Shown: positions 1 through 15,400 of the stretch, one piece after another | Layout of the letters: each line of letters begins with the position of its first letter | Position numbering within the stretch: position 1 is the stretch's first letter | DNA from: Prunella strophiata | Taxonomy: Eukaryota; Chordata; Aves; Passeriformes; Prunellidae | Reading direction: 5' to 3' | Length of the DNA stretch: 64,000 nt | Assembly (NCBI GenBank): GCA_036583965.1 | Contig: JAZBQD010000027.1 | Span: forward strand, 6,280,187 to 6,344,186 | Program-made: the position numbers and the translations under genes | Notes under the pieces: generated by a model | Database searches by the model: none | What the model saw: the letters and a program-made list of their open reading frames with translations, nothing else | What the model was told of the DNA's origin: nothing

Positions 1-444
1 GGATTAATTTGGGTAACTGAAAATTTTACAGGCTGGTTGCATATGACACTAAATTCTCAAGAATGATGCAGTGGACAGTGAAATAAAATTATATTGCTTT
101 TTACTCTAATATTAGAGAGCACTTCCTAGCCTGAGTCGTTTCAGGTTTCTGCTTTTGCCCCTAGGCAATGTTGCCAAAGAGTTCCTGTTTCACCCAGCCT
201 CACCTGGTGACCTGGCTGAGGGAAATCTGATCTGGGGTGGTGTCAATGACTGCAAAACAAGAAGTCACTCTTCTAAAAGTTACAGCATGAAGAGCTGTCC
301 TAGATCCTCATCATTGTACAGAATAAATCCTTAATGCTTCTTTGAAGACCAGTGGAGTGTGGTTTATATCTTTATTTGTCCAGGGAGAGGGAAATTGAAA
401 TATGGATCTGCAGGGCTCATTTTCTCTCTGTGTCTCTTTTACAG
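1..444 (+). other. EPS15 intron 1, 3' part
   Basis: Noncoding sequence ending in a pyrimidine-rich acceptor (ttttacag at 437-444). No ORF or repeat of note was seen. Exon 1 must lie to the left of the window. Confidence 0.8.
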
Positions 445-486
445 CTGTCGAGTGCAAATCCTGTGTATGAGAAATTCTATCGCCAG
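445..486 (+). CDS. EPS15: EPS15 exon 2
   Basis: 42 nt, 14 residues [14 protein letters not shown], phase 0 to 0. It is the start of EH1 and differs from human at two positions. Acceptor acag, donor gtatgt. Confidence 0.93.
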
Positions 487-3400
487 GTATGTATATTCTG
501 AAAGAACAGACCTCAGTTGGATTTTAAAGAACTGATATTCTTTTGCTATGGACTCAGCCTGGCCAACAGTGTGTAAACAATAAAAGTTCAAGAAAAATTA
601 CAGTGCTTTAAAATGTATTTTTATAGTAGCTAACATTTAGGTCTGAGCTCTATCAGTATAAATTTAATATTGGTTGTAAGATGATCCTTATTTTCTAGGG
701 AACTGCCAGGTGTGTATGATATACATCACTTGACAGTTTTTATAGACTGTGAGGTCTTGGGATGGAGTAAATTCTTTAAAAATGCTGTATTGATATGTTC
801 TTGGTTACTTTTTACAAGTGAAAAGTAATTTCTTGCATTTGTGGCTCAGTAAGACTTGATTCTCACTTGGAATATCCTCAGAGTTAATCACAGGATGTTG
901 TAAGGAGTGAAATTTGGATAGAAAGCCACTGAATGCAAAAAGAATACCTGTAGTTCTTGCAGCTTCACTCAACAGATGCAAATCTTTTGACTTCATGACA
1001 TAAAAATAAAAAATACATACAAATAAAATCTAAGAATATAAATTTTATTTATCATTTATCTTCTATATTTTGACACCAAGATATCTTTATTCCTATAAAT
1101 ACCACTTTTTTTTTTTTTTTAAATAGCTGTTTCACCTATTCTGTAATAACAGTATTTTCTGTCATGTACATAATGTACTTTATTGTACAAGTGTAATGTG
1201 AAAGCTTTCAAGGAAGTTAAACTGCTTGACTGTATAAAACAATTTAAAATAATTTTGTTTTGTAATACACCTGATGAGTAATTGATGAACCAACTTTATA
1301 GGAAGTTCTTTTTTCCTTTGTGCAACTGGTAATGTTCTGTCTGTTTGTCCTAAGACAGATTATGGTGTATATGGCCTCCTCATTTAAGAGCTTCTTTGTG
1401 TGTCAACATCAGAATGTAAACTTATGTGCTGGGGAAGGGACAAGGCTGTGATTTCTATCCATGCCCTATTTTTGGATTGTGCTTAGAAGATTAGTCCCAT
1501 TTTTAAGTGCAAAAAACAGCAGTTCAAGTGTGTCAGCCTATGATGCCTGAAGTCTGAGCTTGCCATTGTACTTCAATAAGGGATTTTCTCCACTGCAGGA
1601 GAGTAGCAGACTTGAAATTGCTAAACAAGAAGAGAGAGTTTGCTTTGATGTAAGTTCAGATGGCTCCTGGTGGCTGAAGGAGATAGTATCACCCTCAGAA
1701 AGTTTTCCTTCACATGGACAAATCCTGTGTGTTTGTCTCTAGGCATTGGATTAAAAACCTTAGGAAAGTCCCTTCTAATGAGATATCGTTATGAGGGCAC
1801 AAGGAAAGGCTGGGAACTGATTGTTCTGCACATCCTAGCTCAGTCCTGACTCTCACTGTGAGGTACCACCTTTGCCATCTGCCTCTCTCTTCCTCCTGAC
1901 TGCAGTTGTTCAGAAAACTTGGACAAAGGAACTGAATTGAAGCACAAATGTGATGCTGGTTGCTAAGTCAGTTCTTCCATTTTTTGGGATACATAGCCTA
2001 GTGAAACTAGAGCACTATTTGTTGTCCAGTGGTTTCAGTAGTGTACAGGAACAGGGATTCCTTAAACATGATGTGACTGTTAGTGAAGTGGTGCCAGTGG
2101 ATTTGTTTTCCAGAGGATTTTTTTTCTGACTTGCTCAGATGAACTCTTTGCTGCAGGGATTTTTCCTAAAGAGGAGCTTTCAAATGTGTCTGAAGACTTC
2201 CAGTTCCACTAGGGAACTTTTTCTTTCCATTCCTCAGATAAGGAGATGTCAGCTTTCAGAACAGAAATGTTAGAGAGACATTTCCCACTTTGTCTTATGG
2301 TGCTGGTGGAGTGTGCTCTTATGTGAATAAATTCATCACCTGGAACAGCTCTGATGCTGAGTACACTTCCAGTTCTATCACAAACTTAAAGGAATTCATC
2401 TGGCAAAAGGTGTGTTGAGAAATGGGTGTAAATCCTGCCCTTTGTACTTAAAATGAGACTGGAACCTCAACCTTTCAACAGGCACTCTTTTCTTTCAAAC
2501 AGATATTTTTCTGTTTAACCTTTTGTAGACTGACTCAAAGCAGGATGAGGTTAAAGGATAAACTTAAATACCTGTCATAAAGCACTAGGAAATTACTTAA
2601 TCACGTGCTGCAGTGCAGCAGGGAAGCAGTGCTGAATTCTGGATGAGTCCTGAGCTGAAGCACTTCTCACTGTAACCTGCCCTAATCACATCAGATATAT
2701 GTTTGTAACTTTTGGTAATTCCTGGTCCTACAAGAGGCAGACTGTAACAAGGGGGTTGTTGGCTGATGCAGCTGTGGAAACTGCTTCTTACACATCAGGG
2801 GAAAAGCTCTGCCAAGCTGGTGTATAACTGACAAACACCAGCAATCATCCCAGTGCAATAATCAAACATAAATACCCCCCACCCCAGCATTCCAGACTCA
2901 GTAATTTGTAAAAAAATTGAAATCAGCCCTTTAAAAAAATAGTTACTAAGGTTTAGATAATTAATTGTACAAAAAGAAACTAGATCAGTATTGGGTTAAG
3001 TAAGAATCCTGCTTCAGTCCCTTAAAGTCACCTTCCTCTGGCTTGGACTTGGGGAACTACAAAGTAAACACAGCTGATACTGTGGTGTTCTGTGGCTTGC
3101 TTGAAGGAGGAGTGCTAGGCTGGAGGTTTCCTGAGTGGATGCCAGGATTGCTGTATTACATGCAAGGTCGACTCCACTATTTAAAAGGGGGTTTGATGCT
3201 CTGTCTGGGCAGCTTTGTGCCTATAGATGAACACTCCTCCATTACTCAGTTAGCCTAACTGCTGGTCTGTAGTGTCTGCAACCTTATTGCTCTGACCAGG
3301 GCATCCTCAGTTACAGGAAAAACCCTCTTCTAATTAAAATCATACTGGTTATGTTAAAAACAATAGATGTTTTCACTTTTTTACGACTTGGGGATTTCAG

Positions 3401-6400
3401 GGTGTTTTGTTCCCTTTCAGAAGTATCTACAGACAACTGCTGCAGCATTCTTTCCAAATTATAAATTCCCCACAGTCTTTAAGGAGCCAGCTCTAATCCC
3501 ATCTTGGGAAGCTGTAAGCTTTGAGCACCTTGTGTGTGCTGCAGCTGTGAACTTGGGCAGTTGGTCTTGTGTTCCAAACACAATATTGAATATGGTCTTT
3601 GTTTAGACACAAAGCTGTGAGACTGGAAATGGTGCAGTTGTCATCATCATCACCCTACCTGTGGGGTGTAGTAAGGCTGACAGTCTGAATTTACTGAAGA
3701 CACCCTTACTTCTATTTTCCATACTGTGCCCTTTTTAAGAATCCTTTTCTTTAGGCTCTCAAGGACTCTCAGCTTTTCCTCTATTTCCCTTGCCCTTACA
3801 TCACCATGTAGGTGATGTAAGTTTTTCTTTTCCCACTTGAAAAGGTTTAGTTTAGATACCATTTCCACTTAAAAACTTGAATAATTCTCTATTTTAATGC
3901 TCTCTCTATTGATCCAGGGAGAAATGCATGCTGCTTGGTATTCTGCCAATATCACCAACTTCTTCACTGTGTAAATAAATTTCACTTTAGGGAGTATTTC
4001 CCTCTGCTGTGGTGGTAAAGGTATCTTCAAAGCAGAGCTTGCTTTTTCAGATCCTAACAGTAATGAATACAGAGCTGGACAATGAAATGTAATCAAACCC
4101 TGGAATTCTCTGTTCTTAAAAATCACATGTTTTGATGGCATCAAGAAGAAAAGCCTGTGATTAGGAGGGGCTAATTAGATAGGTTCAGAAGATTGTCCTC
4201 AAAGTGACTGTTATCTTGAGCATTCTTCTTCAGTAGATTTCTGAGAGCCTGTGTAAAGAGATGGCATCAATTCAAAAACCAGTTTGTGATGTGAGGATTT
4301 TTTTCTCCCCCAGGTTGATTCTGCTAATGCTGGAAGGGTATTAGCTTCTGATGCAGCTGTTTTCTTGAAAAAGTCTGGATTGACAGATTTGGTACTTGGA
4401 AAGGTATTTAATAGCAATTCTTTAATTTATTATCCTGTCTTCTTGCTTCAGATAGTATCCTGTTTAACTTAAAATACTTAGTAGTACTACAGGGTACATG
4501 ATCTTCCCTAATGTGTTTTCAGTTGTTCTATCCAGTAGATTAATAGTTTCTGTTCAATCATGGAAATTATTGCAATATTTAAATTTGTCATCACAATTAA
4601 GAGCTATCATGAAAGTTAGGACATGAAGTTTCCTCCAAGAGTCCATTATAAATGGAGGGAGGGCTTGCCAGCTTCCTCTCAAGTGCTGTGAACCCTTTGT
4701 TATTTTATGTTTCAGATTTGGGATCTAGCTGATACTGATGGCAAAGGTATCCTGAACAAACAGGTATGATTATTTATGTGGTATATGACTCTAACCATTA
4801 CCCAGCCTTGAAACAAGATGAAAGTTGAAATTTTTTGTTCAGGAAAGCAGTTTTTCTGACAGATTTTTCTAACAAATTTTTTCTAATTTTGACTGGCTAT
4901 GTAATTCCCATTTGAGTGGAAGCTACAATAAATTAAACAGCCTTCAGCTGCCTCATCAGCTTTTCTCCAGGTTGTAAAATGGGCTGATGTGTAGCTGTGC
5001 AATTTGCTGAGAAGTAATTTAAGGTTTAGTGTACTACATTTACAAAGAAGGTGACTTTTTCCTCATAATCTTCTAGGAAACAATGCAGAAATTAAAATTC
5101 TTGTAAAATCTTCAAAATTATTATTACTTTAAGTTTGGTGGACTTGAATTTGGTACATTCTGCTTGGAGCTGTCCTTCCCAAGCTGTGGCAATGAGCAGT
5201 GTGGGGACAAAATTTACATCTCAGTGGTGCTACCACAACCTCTAATGTATGTTGCTGTTTGATTTGAAGTATAAATAACAGTCTGTGGAGAGGGAACTGC
5301 TTCTTCCCATGGTAGGAAGAGGAGGAGGTTGTAATGTCTACCAAACAATTTTGGGGTTTTTTGGGCTTCTTTTGGTTCATTTTTCTGTTTTTCTGTGCTC
5401 CATTAACCTTCTGTGGGATCAGCTCAGTTCCTCCAAGATAAACAGCTGCAATTACAATTGACATTTTCACTGTTCTGTTACAGAAGTGAGTGCTGAGGAC
5501 TGACTACACTGGCCAGGAAGTTACTAAATTCTTGGAAAATTAATTGCAAACTTTTTCTTACTGGGGGAATCCAGCATTTTCTGGCTGCTGCTTTCTGTCA
5601 CTTTCTGACCCCCTTTGAAGCCATGTGCAACTTTTCATCTATATAGTAATACTAGAAAAGCTCTTAATTCTTTGAAATTTTACTATATTTTAAAATTATA
5701 TTTTCACATATAATATATATTTTAATATATAATATATACTTTCAAATACTTTTTCATATTATAAACCTTCAAAGTTTCTTTTTTTTTCCCTGAAGGAATT
5801 TTTTGTGGCTCTGCGACTTGTAGCCTGTGCACAGAATGGATTGGATGTTTCCCTGAGTAGTCTTAACTTGCCTGTTCCTCCTCCAAGATTTGTAAGATTT
5901 CATTTTTAATTGAACATATTATTAAGAGCTACTTTTAAGTGAAAAATTAGGAAGGTTTGGTGTAAACACCAAACACTTCAGAGGGTGATGTTGTAGGGCA
6001 GTGGGGCCCTACAACAGGGGAAAAAATCAAGCAGCATGGAATAAGTTACTTCATGTTCTAGTGGGGATTTGAATATAAAATTGTGTGTAATGTGAAGATA
6101 TGTGATATTTGTTCTATTAGTGTTGTCCTTAATGGAATAAAGTTTTAAGTTTTTTGCTCTAAATTTTGGTATGAATTACTAAAATGCACTTCTGGCTTTG
6201 AGAAGCAGCTTCTCAAATAAGGGGGTGGTTTTGCAAAGTTGGAATCACATCTCTTTTAATGTGTCTGGTGGTTTTTTGCCTTGTTTTTCCTTAGACTGAT
6301 ACTAGTAGTCCTTTGCTACTCAGTGGAACAGCATCAAATGATCTACCATGGGCTGTAAAGGTAAACTAAATGTTAGCTCTTACCTAGAACTGTTATCTGG

Positions 6401-9400
6401 TTTGCAGGAAAACCTGTTTTTCTTAGAAAAATCTAATGCTACATTTCTAAAGTATGATACTTACCATTCCTGTCAAATTTGTAATTGGGCTAATAGACCT
6501 AATTTAATAAGAACACTTTGACTCTTGGGAAATCTCTTCATGTTTAGAAATTTAAAATAAGGGAAAAAAAAAAAAAGGTTGTTACATGAAACCATGAAAA
6601 TAATTGAAGGAGAAATCTCACAGGGTTTTGATGAGTCTCTGACTTAAAAATAGTATATTTTTGATGTTTTCTTATAAGCATCAGGAACTGCAATGTGTCT
6701 TTATTTAAAAAAGTTAACACTTTTGAAAGAACTTCAGCTTCATAGGCTATGAATGTGACTGTTTGTGTAAGTAATATTTTTCTTCTGCCCCTGCAGCTGG
6801 AAGACAAGGTCAAGTATGATTCTATTTTTGACAGCCTAAATCCAGTGAATGGACTGTTGTCAGGGGATAAGGTGAAACCTGTGCTCCTCAACTCAAAACT
6901 GCCAGTGGATATCTTAGGACGAGTAAGAATATCTTTCTTCTTAATTGTCAGTTCACAAGTAATACCTGTGCTGCACTCAGCAATACCTGGTTTTCAAATT
7001 GAAGATTTGTAGTAATGAGCTTAACTAGTAAATAAGATCTTATGGAGTGTGACTTTTGAAGTGAAAAATTAAATTTATTTTGCTATTTGGATAGATTACC
7101 TCCAAGTGCAGTTTATCAGTTATGTGTGCACTTTAACACTTGGGTCAGTCTGTCTCCAAGTTAAAAATCTCTCTGGTTTTGTGTGGTTTGTGTGAATTTA
7201 CATTGCTCACTGCAAACTGATGCTGTTAATAGAACTTGAGCTGTGGTGGAGAGAGGCATGTTTGTTTTTAATGAGGTTTTAAGTAGGAAACTGCTGCAGT
7301 TTAGTCAAAGATCCCCATATTCTGCTTTTTATTGGTAGGTGTGGGAATTGAGTGATATTGACCGGGATGGAATGTTGGATCGAGATGAGTTTGCAGTTGT
7401 AAGTATCTCCTGCCTCTTGGGATTTTGAAAGCCTGATGGCAGGGTTTAAAATAGATGCACTGTGTATTAATTTCTGACTGTGTGGTTCATTTATTATCTT
7501 TATTCAGAGTCCTTAATCAAGTTTTAGTGCTGTTTAATGTTTCTTTCAGTTTGTTGAATGTGTCTCAGTACACAACAGTAACTTTCTTTGTGGGTTAGAT
7601 GAGCCATTAAAAACTTACACCTGAGATTGCTGTCCCATGAGACACTGAGTGTTTGCACTGAGTTTTACCTTAACCTTCAGTATTTATAGAGCTTGAATGC
7701 CTCAAGGTATCCTTGAGAAAAGTTTGTTGTAAGTTAGAATTCTAACACCAATAAAGCCAGGGCTGATGAAATAAGGTAAGAAGTGTTAAATTAGAGATGG
7801 CCACAACAAAAGAATTAAATGCTAAGTGGAGAAATTTCGGGGAAAATGGTGATAAATTAAAGTGTTTGAAGTCTTCTCTCAAGTAAAATTCCACAAGTAC
7901 TGGCACAAGCTTGGAATATTATTTTGATGTTCTAAAAGATACTGACTTGCTAAGCACTGATCCTCCAAAGAAAGTGGTAATGAAAAACACAATTTAGAAG
8001 GCAATGAGCTGCATCAGTTGAGGGGCTTGTGAAGGGGAAACAATGAAAAAAAGCTACAAAGTTATTTTTTTAATTAATTCTTTAGTGTCTCTCTATATAT
8101 GTATATATATTTACATCCACACATCTTTTTTTTTTTTTCTTGTTCAGGCCATGTTTTTGGTATACTGTGCTTTGGAGAAGGAACCAGTGCCAATGTCCTT
8201 GCCTGCAGCTTTGGTGCCACCATCCAAGAGAAAACCTCTCAGTGTTCCAGGAGCAATGCCATTAATACCATCTTCAACCAAAGAGTCTCATCAGTCCTTG
8301 CCACCTGTGGGCATTTTAGCTGCCAAAACTCCATTAACACAGGTACAGTTCTGAAGTTACTGGGGATTAGAAGATTTCTGCTCTTAGCTCTGTGCTTTAG
8401 AGACTGCCTGTATGAAAAGACTTGATACAGGTTTTTAGTTTGTTTCTTGCCCTGTTGGTTGGTTTTAGGAGGCTGATGGGAAGACCAGATGGAGAGGTGT
8501 AAAATTTACCCCATTTTACTTTTCCTAGATGTCTTCAGATATAAAAAATTGGATGAAAAAAAATTGTTTAGTACAGATTTTGAAGATATTTTTAGAACAA
8601 ATTACTTCAAGCTCAAAAAAAACCCACAGTGGTCCAGGCACACATCTGCAGAGCACAAGTTTTCTGGATGAAGACTGATTGGAATATAGACACCTTCTTA
8701 AAACAGATTGTGGCAGTCATGTGTGTGTGTGCATGTGTGCAATTTGGAGAAGATAGGAATTAAAATGGAATAGATAAATGCAAGCAATGGGAAAAGGAAA
8801 CAAAAGGTCCAGCACATCCACCTAGACACAGGAGATTTGATTTTGTTCTGACTGTGAATATTAGGCAACTTGATGCCTCTTAGCATCCTCAGGCATTTTA
8901 TTTACTCCTCATCATTTTAGAGTACAGAAGTTGGGAAATGTCTTTCCAAGTAGCTTATATTTAATTTGTTCTATTCAAAATAAGAAAAAAACATTGATAA
9001 GGGTATTTAAGGTAAGAACTGTGGTACTTAATGCATCAGATGCTGCTTGGACATTTGGGTACCCTTATTTGAGTAATCAGTAAGAAACTGGCATCTTAAT
9101 TTTGGAGGTGCCAAGGTTTTAACCTGGAAATTTCCTTGCCTTGAGGGTGAGTCTTGCTGTATGTATTGCAAAGCAGTGCCATTCTGGGTGAGTTTGTGTA
9201 CAGCACCATTTGGGAGTCATCTGTTAATTGTCTGTGTGCGCTGAAATTAATTAGCATCCATACATGCACTTGAAGCTGTTCTCACTCAAAAAACCCCAGA
9301 CATCTTTATATTAGCTGAATGTTGTGAAACATTGCTCAAGTAACAGAAGTGGCTCTAATTCCCATCTTTACCTTGTTCAGATGTAAATTCTTCAGTTTAG

Positions 9401-12400
9401 AATGTGCCTAACTATTAACAACCTGGGCTTGAACAGCTCTCCAGTCCCTCCAGCTAAAGCTTCCCAGCTGTGTAAAGGGGAATAAAACTGATAGAGCCAG
9501 ACAGTCAGCAGGACTGTGACTGAGCACAGTGATGAGGGAGGAGATCCAGCCTCCAAGGAATGCCTTTGTTGCATAGGCAAAGGGGCAGAGCAGTCTGGTG
9601 CTTTCCTGAGGGAAATGCTTCGCTTCTGCTTTTTGCAGTTGCTTGAGGATCTCTGCATGTCTGTTTAGGAGGATAAAACTGGTTCATGAACTAGGCACCT
9701 GTATCACTTTTTTTAAAATCTGTGCTGTAGTCCTTGAATTATGTAAGTCTGAACTGGAAACAGAACTTGCCTCTATCTTAGTGTTGTGGTTTTGGTTTTT
9801 TCCCTTCCATCCTCACCCCCCTTCAGTGGGTTGTATCGCCTGCAGACAAAATTAAGTATGATGAGATCTTTGTGAAAACTGACAAGGACATGGATGGATT
9901 TGTGTCAGGTGTGGAAGCCAGAGAACTATTCCTGAAAACAGGACTGCCTTCTGCTCTCCTTGCACATATCTGGTAGGTTTTTTTTCCTGTGACAGCTGTG
10001 TAGATGATGGCATAGTTCTCACTTCTTGCTATGCTGGCATTTCTGAAAGTGGCATTTCTGTATAGCATGGCCTTTGTATAACCAGTGATAACTTACTTGC
10101 TTCTGCTCTGGGACAGAAATAGGGTGGAAATCAGGTTTATGCCTGAACACACATTGTTACAAATAATGCACTTCAGCTATCCCTGTGTATTTAAGACATC
10201 ACATCATCACAGGTATCTGATCACTGATCCTACTCATGTACTGGGAAAGGGAATTGTCTCTATAAAATTGTTAGCATGCAAGATTTATATCCATCCATCT
10301 TATTCTACAACATGTCTTTCCTTACAGCTATGCATTCATTTGGCATTATTCATTACAGAAATTCCTTCATTACACTCAATGTTTTTTAATTCTTTCTGTG
10401 CTATGAGCTGTTGCTGGACACACTGGTAGGAACAACTTTTTTTTTTTTTTTTTTTTTACCAAGTTATGGTTAACACAACTGCTAATTTAGGAAAAACAGG
10501 AAAATGTACATACACTTGTGTTGGTTCTGAAGGTGTTGCTAGGGACCTACAGCCCTGATTGTGCTTCTCACCAGAGCACAGCTGTGGGCCTCAACATGCA
10601 AACTGAAAGTGGCTGTGTGTGTTTGAGTGATGTTTCCTATGCCTATAGCTTTGTTTTAGAAGAGGAGAAACACCCTAGCAATTTTCACATTTGTGAATGA
10701 CAACAACTACACTAAATAGGGCTGTACTTGGAGAAATGAGGATTTTTAAAATTTCATTTGCATCTCTGTACAGGGCTCTCTGTGACACCAAGGACTGCGG
10801 GAAGCTTTCAAAGGAACAGTTTGCTTTGGCTTTCCATTTAATCAATCAGAAGTTAACAAAGGGCATTGATCCTCCTCAGGCTCTGACTCCAGAGATGATT
10901 CCACCTTCAGACAGGGGTGTCAGTTTACAGAAGGTAAGGATGGGTGTGGCATTTCTGGTGTAAATCTCAAACAAATAATGTTAATTTCAAAGGCTACGCA
11001 AGAAGCAACCTCAAGTGCTGGCACACCTTAAATTTATCATAATATCAGGAAGAAAACAAATCTTAGGTGCAAAAAAACCTTCCATCCATATTTCAGAATG
11101 AAGCTGTCATTTATTACACCTGCCAACCAAGCAGAGAGATCTTATGTTGGGAAAGCATTATTTTCTCTTTTGAAAAAGTAATCCTTCTGCTGCCATTTTA
11201 AAGAAATTTGAGTTTCCATCTGAAGTGATGTGCACAAGTTCAGTGCTTTTCTCCTAATGTGTTCAGTTACCTTTTTTACATCAATCTTTTTAAATAAGTT
11301 TGGAAACAATATGAATTAAAAATTAGAGTTATTTAAAGTTTTAAAAGTAAATGGTCTCCCATTTTATACCTCACAGATAGTTTAGATATTTCCATAGTCT
11401 GTTGGTTTCCATCTATCTTAATCCAGCAGTTAGCTGTACCTCAGCAGTTCAATTTGTAGCTATCAGAATGGTAGAGCTCATCACAAATTCTTACCTGTTC
11501 TACACATCATGAAGTCTGATGTGAGTTACCTTTTCTTGGTTGTGCAATACATTGATCTAATTCTGCAACTTTCTTAAACAGAATGAAAAATTCACATCTG
11601 GAAAAATGAAACTCAAAATTTGGCACTACTTTTTTGAGTTTCTGTAACTGGTATCTAATTTGTTTTTACATTCTGTTTTTAAAAAGTAATTGCTTTATTT
11701 GCAACTCTACTAATCTTTTTTGTATGTTTGCTTTCCTTTCTATGTCTCTTTTCTAGTTTGGACTGTTTTTTCCATTCTGCACCACTCTGCTTTTCATCCT
11801 TATTATTCTGTCAGTTTGTTAACTCTGCTTTCTCAAGGTTAGAGAAACTTTGCTTTTCTAATATTTACTGTCTGTTGGTTTAATAATGAACATCCTCCTA
11901 AGACTCTCACATAGTCATGAATGAGCTCAGCACTTCTCTCAGGTGTGTTGCAGCTCAAATTCTGCTGATTTCCAGTGTTGTTCATCCAGAGTAACCCTGA
12001 GGTTCTCCCTTGAGCCCAGACCTCTGGGCTGCTCCTGTGGGCTGCTTAAACTGAAAAGAGAAAACTCTGTGTCTTCCTGGTGAAATTGCAGGGGAAGTGG
12101 TGACAGAGTAGCAGCCCAGTGTGGCATTTGGCAGGTGTCACTTAGGATTAATACCCATGGGTTTACTGAAGATATCACAGAAAGCTGAGTGATTAGAAAG
12201 CATTAGATGTTGGTTACTGCTGTTCTGTGGATGTAAATTGATTTTGTAAAACTCTCAAAGACATGAGTGTGATTTTTATTTAATTACTAACTTAAGTGAT
12301 GAGTGAGAAGGTAAGTTAAGCTTTCAATTAGCTCTGTAAATCCTGAACAAGAAGGTTTTTTACTGAATTGAGCTGAACCTTCAGCTCATTTTGAGCTTTT

Positions 12401-15400
12401 TCTAAAGAGGTGTTGTCTTGTTGATATGAAAGAACTTTTTTGTCCAAGATTATTGCTCAAGATTTGTACTCAAAGGATTGAGTCAGTAGGCAGAGATAGG
12501 CTTTTTGCTGGTTTTCTTGATGTGGTGTGGTGTACATGGTAAAAAAACTCCAAAACACCAACTTGGGCTTTATCTTCTCAGTTTACCCATACAAAAGTGA
12601 TAGCAGAAGTATCAGTAAGTACAATGGTATTCCACTGTGGTTTAAAACTTGTTGCTGTGTTTCCTGACCCAGAACTGTTTGTAGTCACCACTTGCATGAC
12701 TAGCCATAAAAATTAGACTTTTATGTAAGGTCCTTTCAAAGAATTTTGATGGGAATTTCCTTTTACTATGACTTGGAGTGAAAAACTGGAGGTGCTGTTT
12801 TGCATGTATGTTTCAGTGTAGTAATGGCAGCCTAATGTTCTAACTTGTCCTTGTTAATATGTATATTGAAGCTAAAAAATGTTGGCTTTTATGTTCCTGC
12901 CCCCCACCACTTCTCCTGAACAACTGAAAATAAGATTGAACTACGTTTTCCTCAAGTTTGATTGTGGCATTAGTGTGCAGAATTTAACTGGTGAAAGAAG
13001 GGGGCCTGGAAAAAATTTTTCTTGCAGCTAATATTTCCATGTGTTCCTTCTATCCTTGTCATAGGAGGAGTAAAAACTCCCATTGGAATGCCATTATCAA
13101 CTCTGCAAAACTCCTGTGTAATTCCTGTAGAGCAGGACTGAACATCATAGCTAGTTTGCCCATTTGAGAAGCTGTATACACTAACCAGTTTAAGAATAGC
13201 TGTGTGGTTGGTTTTTGGTTGGTTTTTTTTTGTTTTGTTTTTTTTTAATTCCCAGTTCATACCATTTGTGCTATTAAAATATGCATGATTGGTCTGTAGC
13301 TCTGCAGAATAACACTCTCAGCCACAGTGTGCTCACAGTTTAGGTGTTCATAGCTCTTGGTTTTTTTCTTCCCCAGAGTATCAGTTTGAGTAAGCACATA
13401 GTTAATAGCATCTTGCTTTATCTGTAGAGAAACTTAAGCATTTAAAAACTTTTGTATTATTTTGGGGGTATCACTTGCCTTTTTTAATTGCATGTATACA
13501 CCTGTCCTCAGAGTGTTGTGTTTGTCCTGGATGACTTTATTCAAGACTTGAAGGAGCTGATGTATTCATAGGAGGTAGTTACAATGGCTGTTGCTTTCTA
13601 ATCATGTTCATGTTGTGACAAGGCACAGAAGAATAATTACAACATTTGTAATTTCTGTCTTCAGCATTTGTTCTCTATCCATTTATGTGTACTTTTTTGA
13701 AACAAATAATTTGCATTACAGTCATTGTCTTATAAAGACATTAAGTAAATGGGAACTCATGGGTGTAAGTTACCCTGTGACTTTGTGTTATCAAAGTTTC
13801 AGTGAGTACTCTGGATCTTTGTGTCAAACAAGCTCAGTATCCCTTAAAGCCTTGCAAATCAGTGTCTGTACTCTGGATCACCAAGGTGAAGAAACATAAA
13901 AGTAATAAGCAAACCTCTCTCAAATGGATGTTAGGAAACCACCTAAATATTAGCTGTAAGATGAGACTTATTTTAGAACAAGATTCTGGGTTTTTTGTGT
14001 GATTAGGTAGTCCTGTGCTTTTGTGGAAGGTGTCTTCAAGGGTGTGCAGGAGACAAGCTCTCTTTGAATTGAGCTGTCTCCATGCTTTGGCTGTATGTTG
14101 TGTTCTGCTCATACAGCATCTGTACTCTTTTGGGGTTTCTAAGGTTGAAGGTTTGAAATACAATGCTACCAGCAGTTGTTACAAGAGGACAGTTCATGTT
14201 GCCACCAAAAGTAAAATAAATGTAGTAGCTTGAATGGCATAAGCTCTAGACTAACAGTGTTTATTTTTTGTCTTTCAGAGTACTCAAGGACCGAATTCTG
14301 TAGCAGATTTTTCTGCAATTAAAGAACTTGATACATTAAACAATGAAATTGTGGACCTGCAGAGGTATGTAAGGGAGGAATAGCCAGAGTTGCCTTGGAT
14401 TCAGTTGTGCTCTTTGCTGTTTTTTAAAAAACAATTCAGTGCAGAAGAGAAAAGCAGGTGGTAGTACTCTGCTAAGTAAAGGGTGAGCTTGTCTGTAGTA
14501 CTGTGAGACACTGCTGCTCTCTGTTCACTCACTTGAGTGCACTTAATGACAGCAGGACTGTGAAAGGTCTGTCCCTCATGCCCTCAGGTTGTGTTTCAGA
14601 GAGCTGTGTGTCTCAGCAGCCTGACATGGAAGTATTCTCCATTGCTTCATCTTTATTGGCAGATGTGGATGGAGCAAATCTTTAGGGTGCTCAAACCATA
14701 TATAAGTGGTGTTAGTTATCTTTTATTTGTAGAGGGCATTCCAAGGACTTGTTTTTGGTAGCAGTAAGGAAGTGAGATGGAAAAGATCAGTAAGTATGCA
14801 GGATAGGGAGTGGGAAGATGACTGTGCATGGACCTCTGCTGAGGTTTTGATGGGGGTGAGGATGGGGATGCTTCTCTTGGGTAATAAAATAAACTGCTGG
14901 ACTGAGAAAAATTGTTTTGATGTCTGCAGACACTTGGATTCCATTAATTATTTCTAAGGTAATTAAGATGACTTCAAGTGACTAAGGAAAATCACATTCA
15001 TATATTTTCTATAGTCTTGGTCATGCTCTTGAGACAGCAAGTATTTTTCTTCAGTGTTTTTCTTGTCACTATCATAAATCTACTGAAAATTCTATTAAGA
15101 ACAGTAAATTCTCCTATTTTTTAAGTGCAGGTGCTTTGTCATGATGAAATCTGCCTCTCTAAGTTCATGTCACTTGTGGGAATGATTTAACTTGGCAGTG
15201 TGTCAGAGCACAGTCTGTTTCCTAAATGCATAAATATTTTTTCATTTCACTTGCTTTTTCTCTCTTATTACTCCCACTGCCTCCTTGCTTCTCCCTGCTC
15301 TGCCTCCACTGTTCTTCAGGTTATAGTTAATTCCCATTTTGGACACTCACATTTATAAACCTGAAATAGGATTTGCAGCTGTGTATATTTACTGTTGGTA

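Noticed and set aside
10437..10457. 21-T run, and the 21-A run at 15983-16003, as possible retroposed gene tails
   Set aside because: No adjacent processed coding sequence or target-site duplication was recognised; treated as simple homopolymers.
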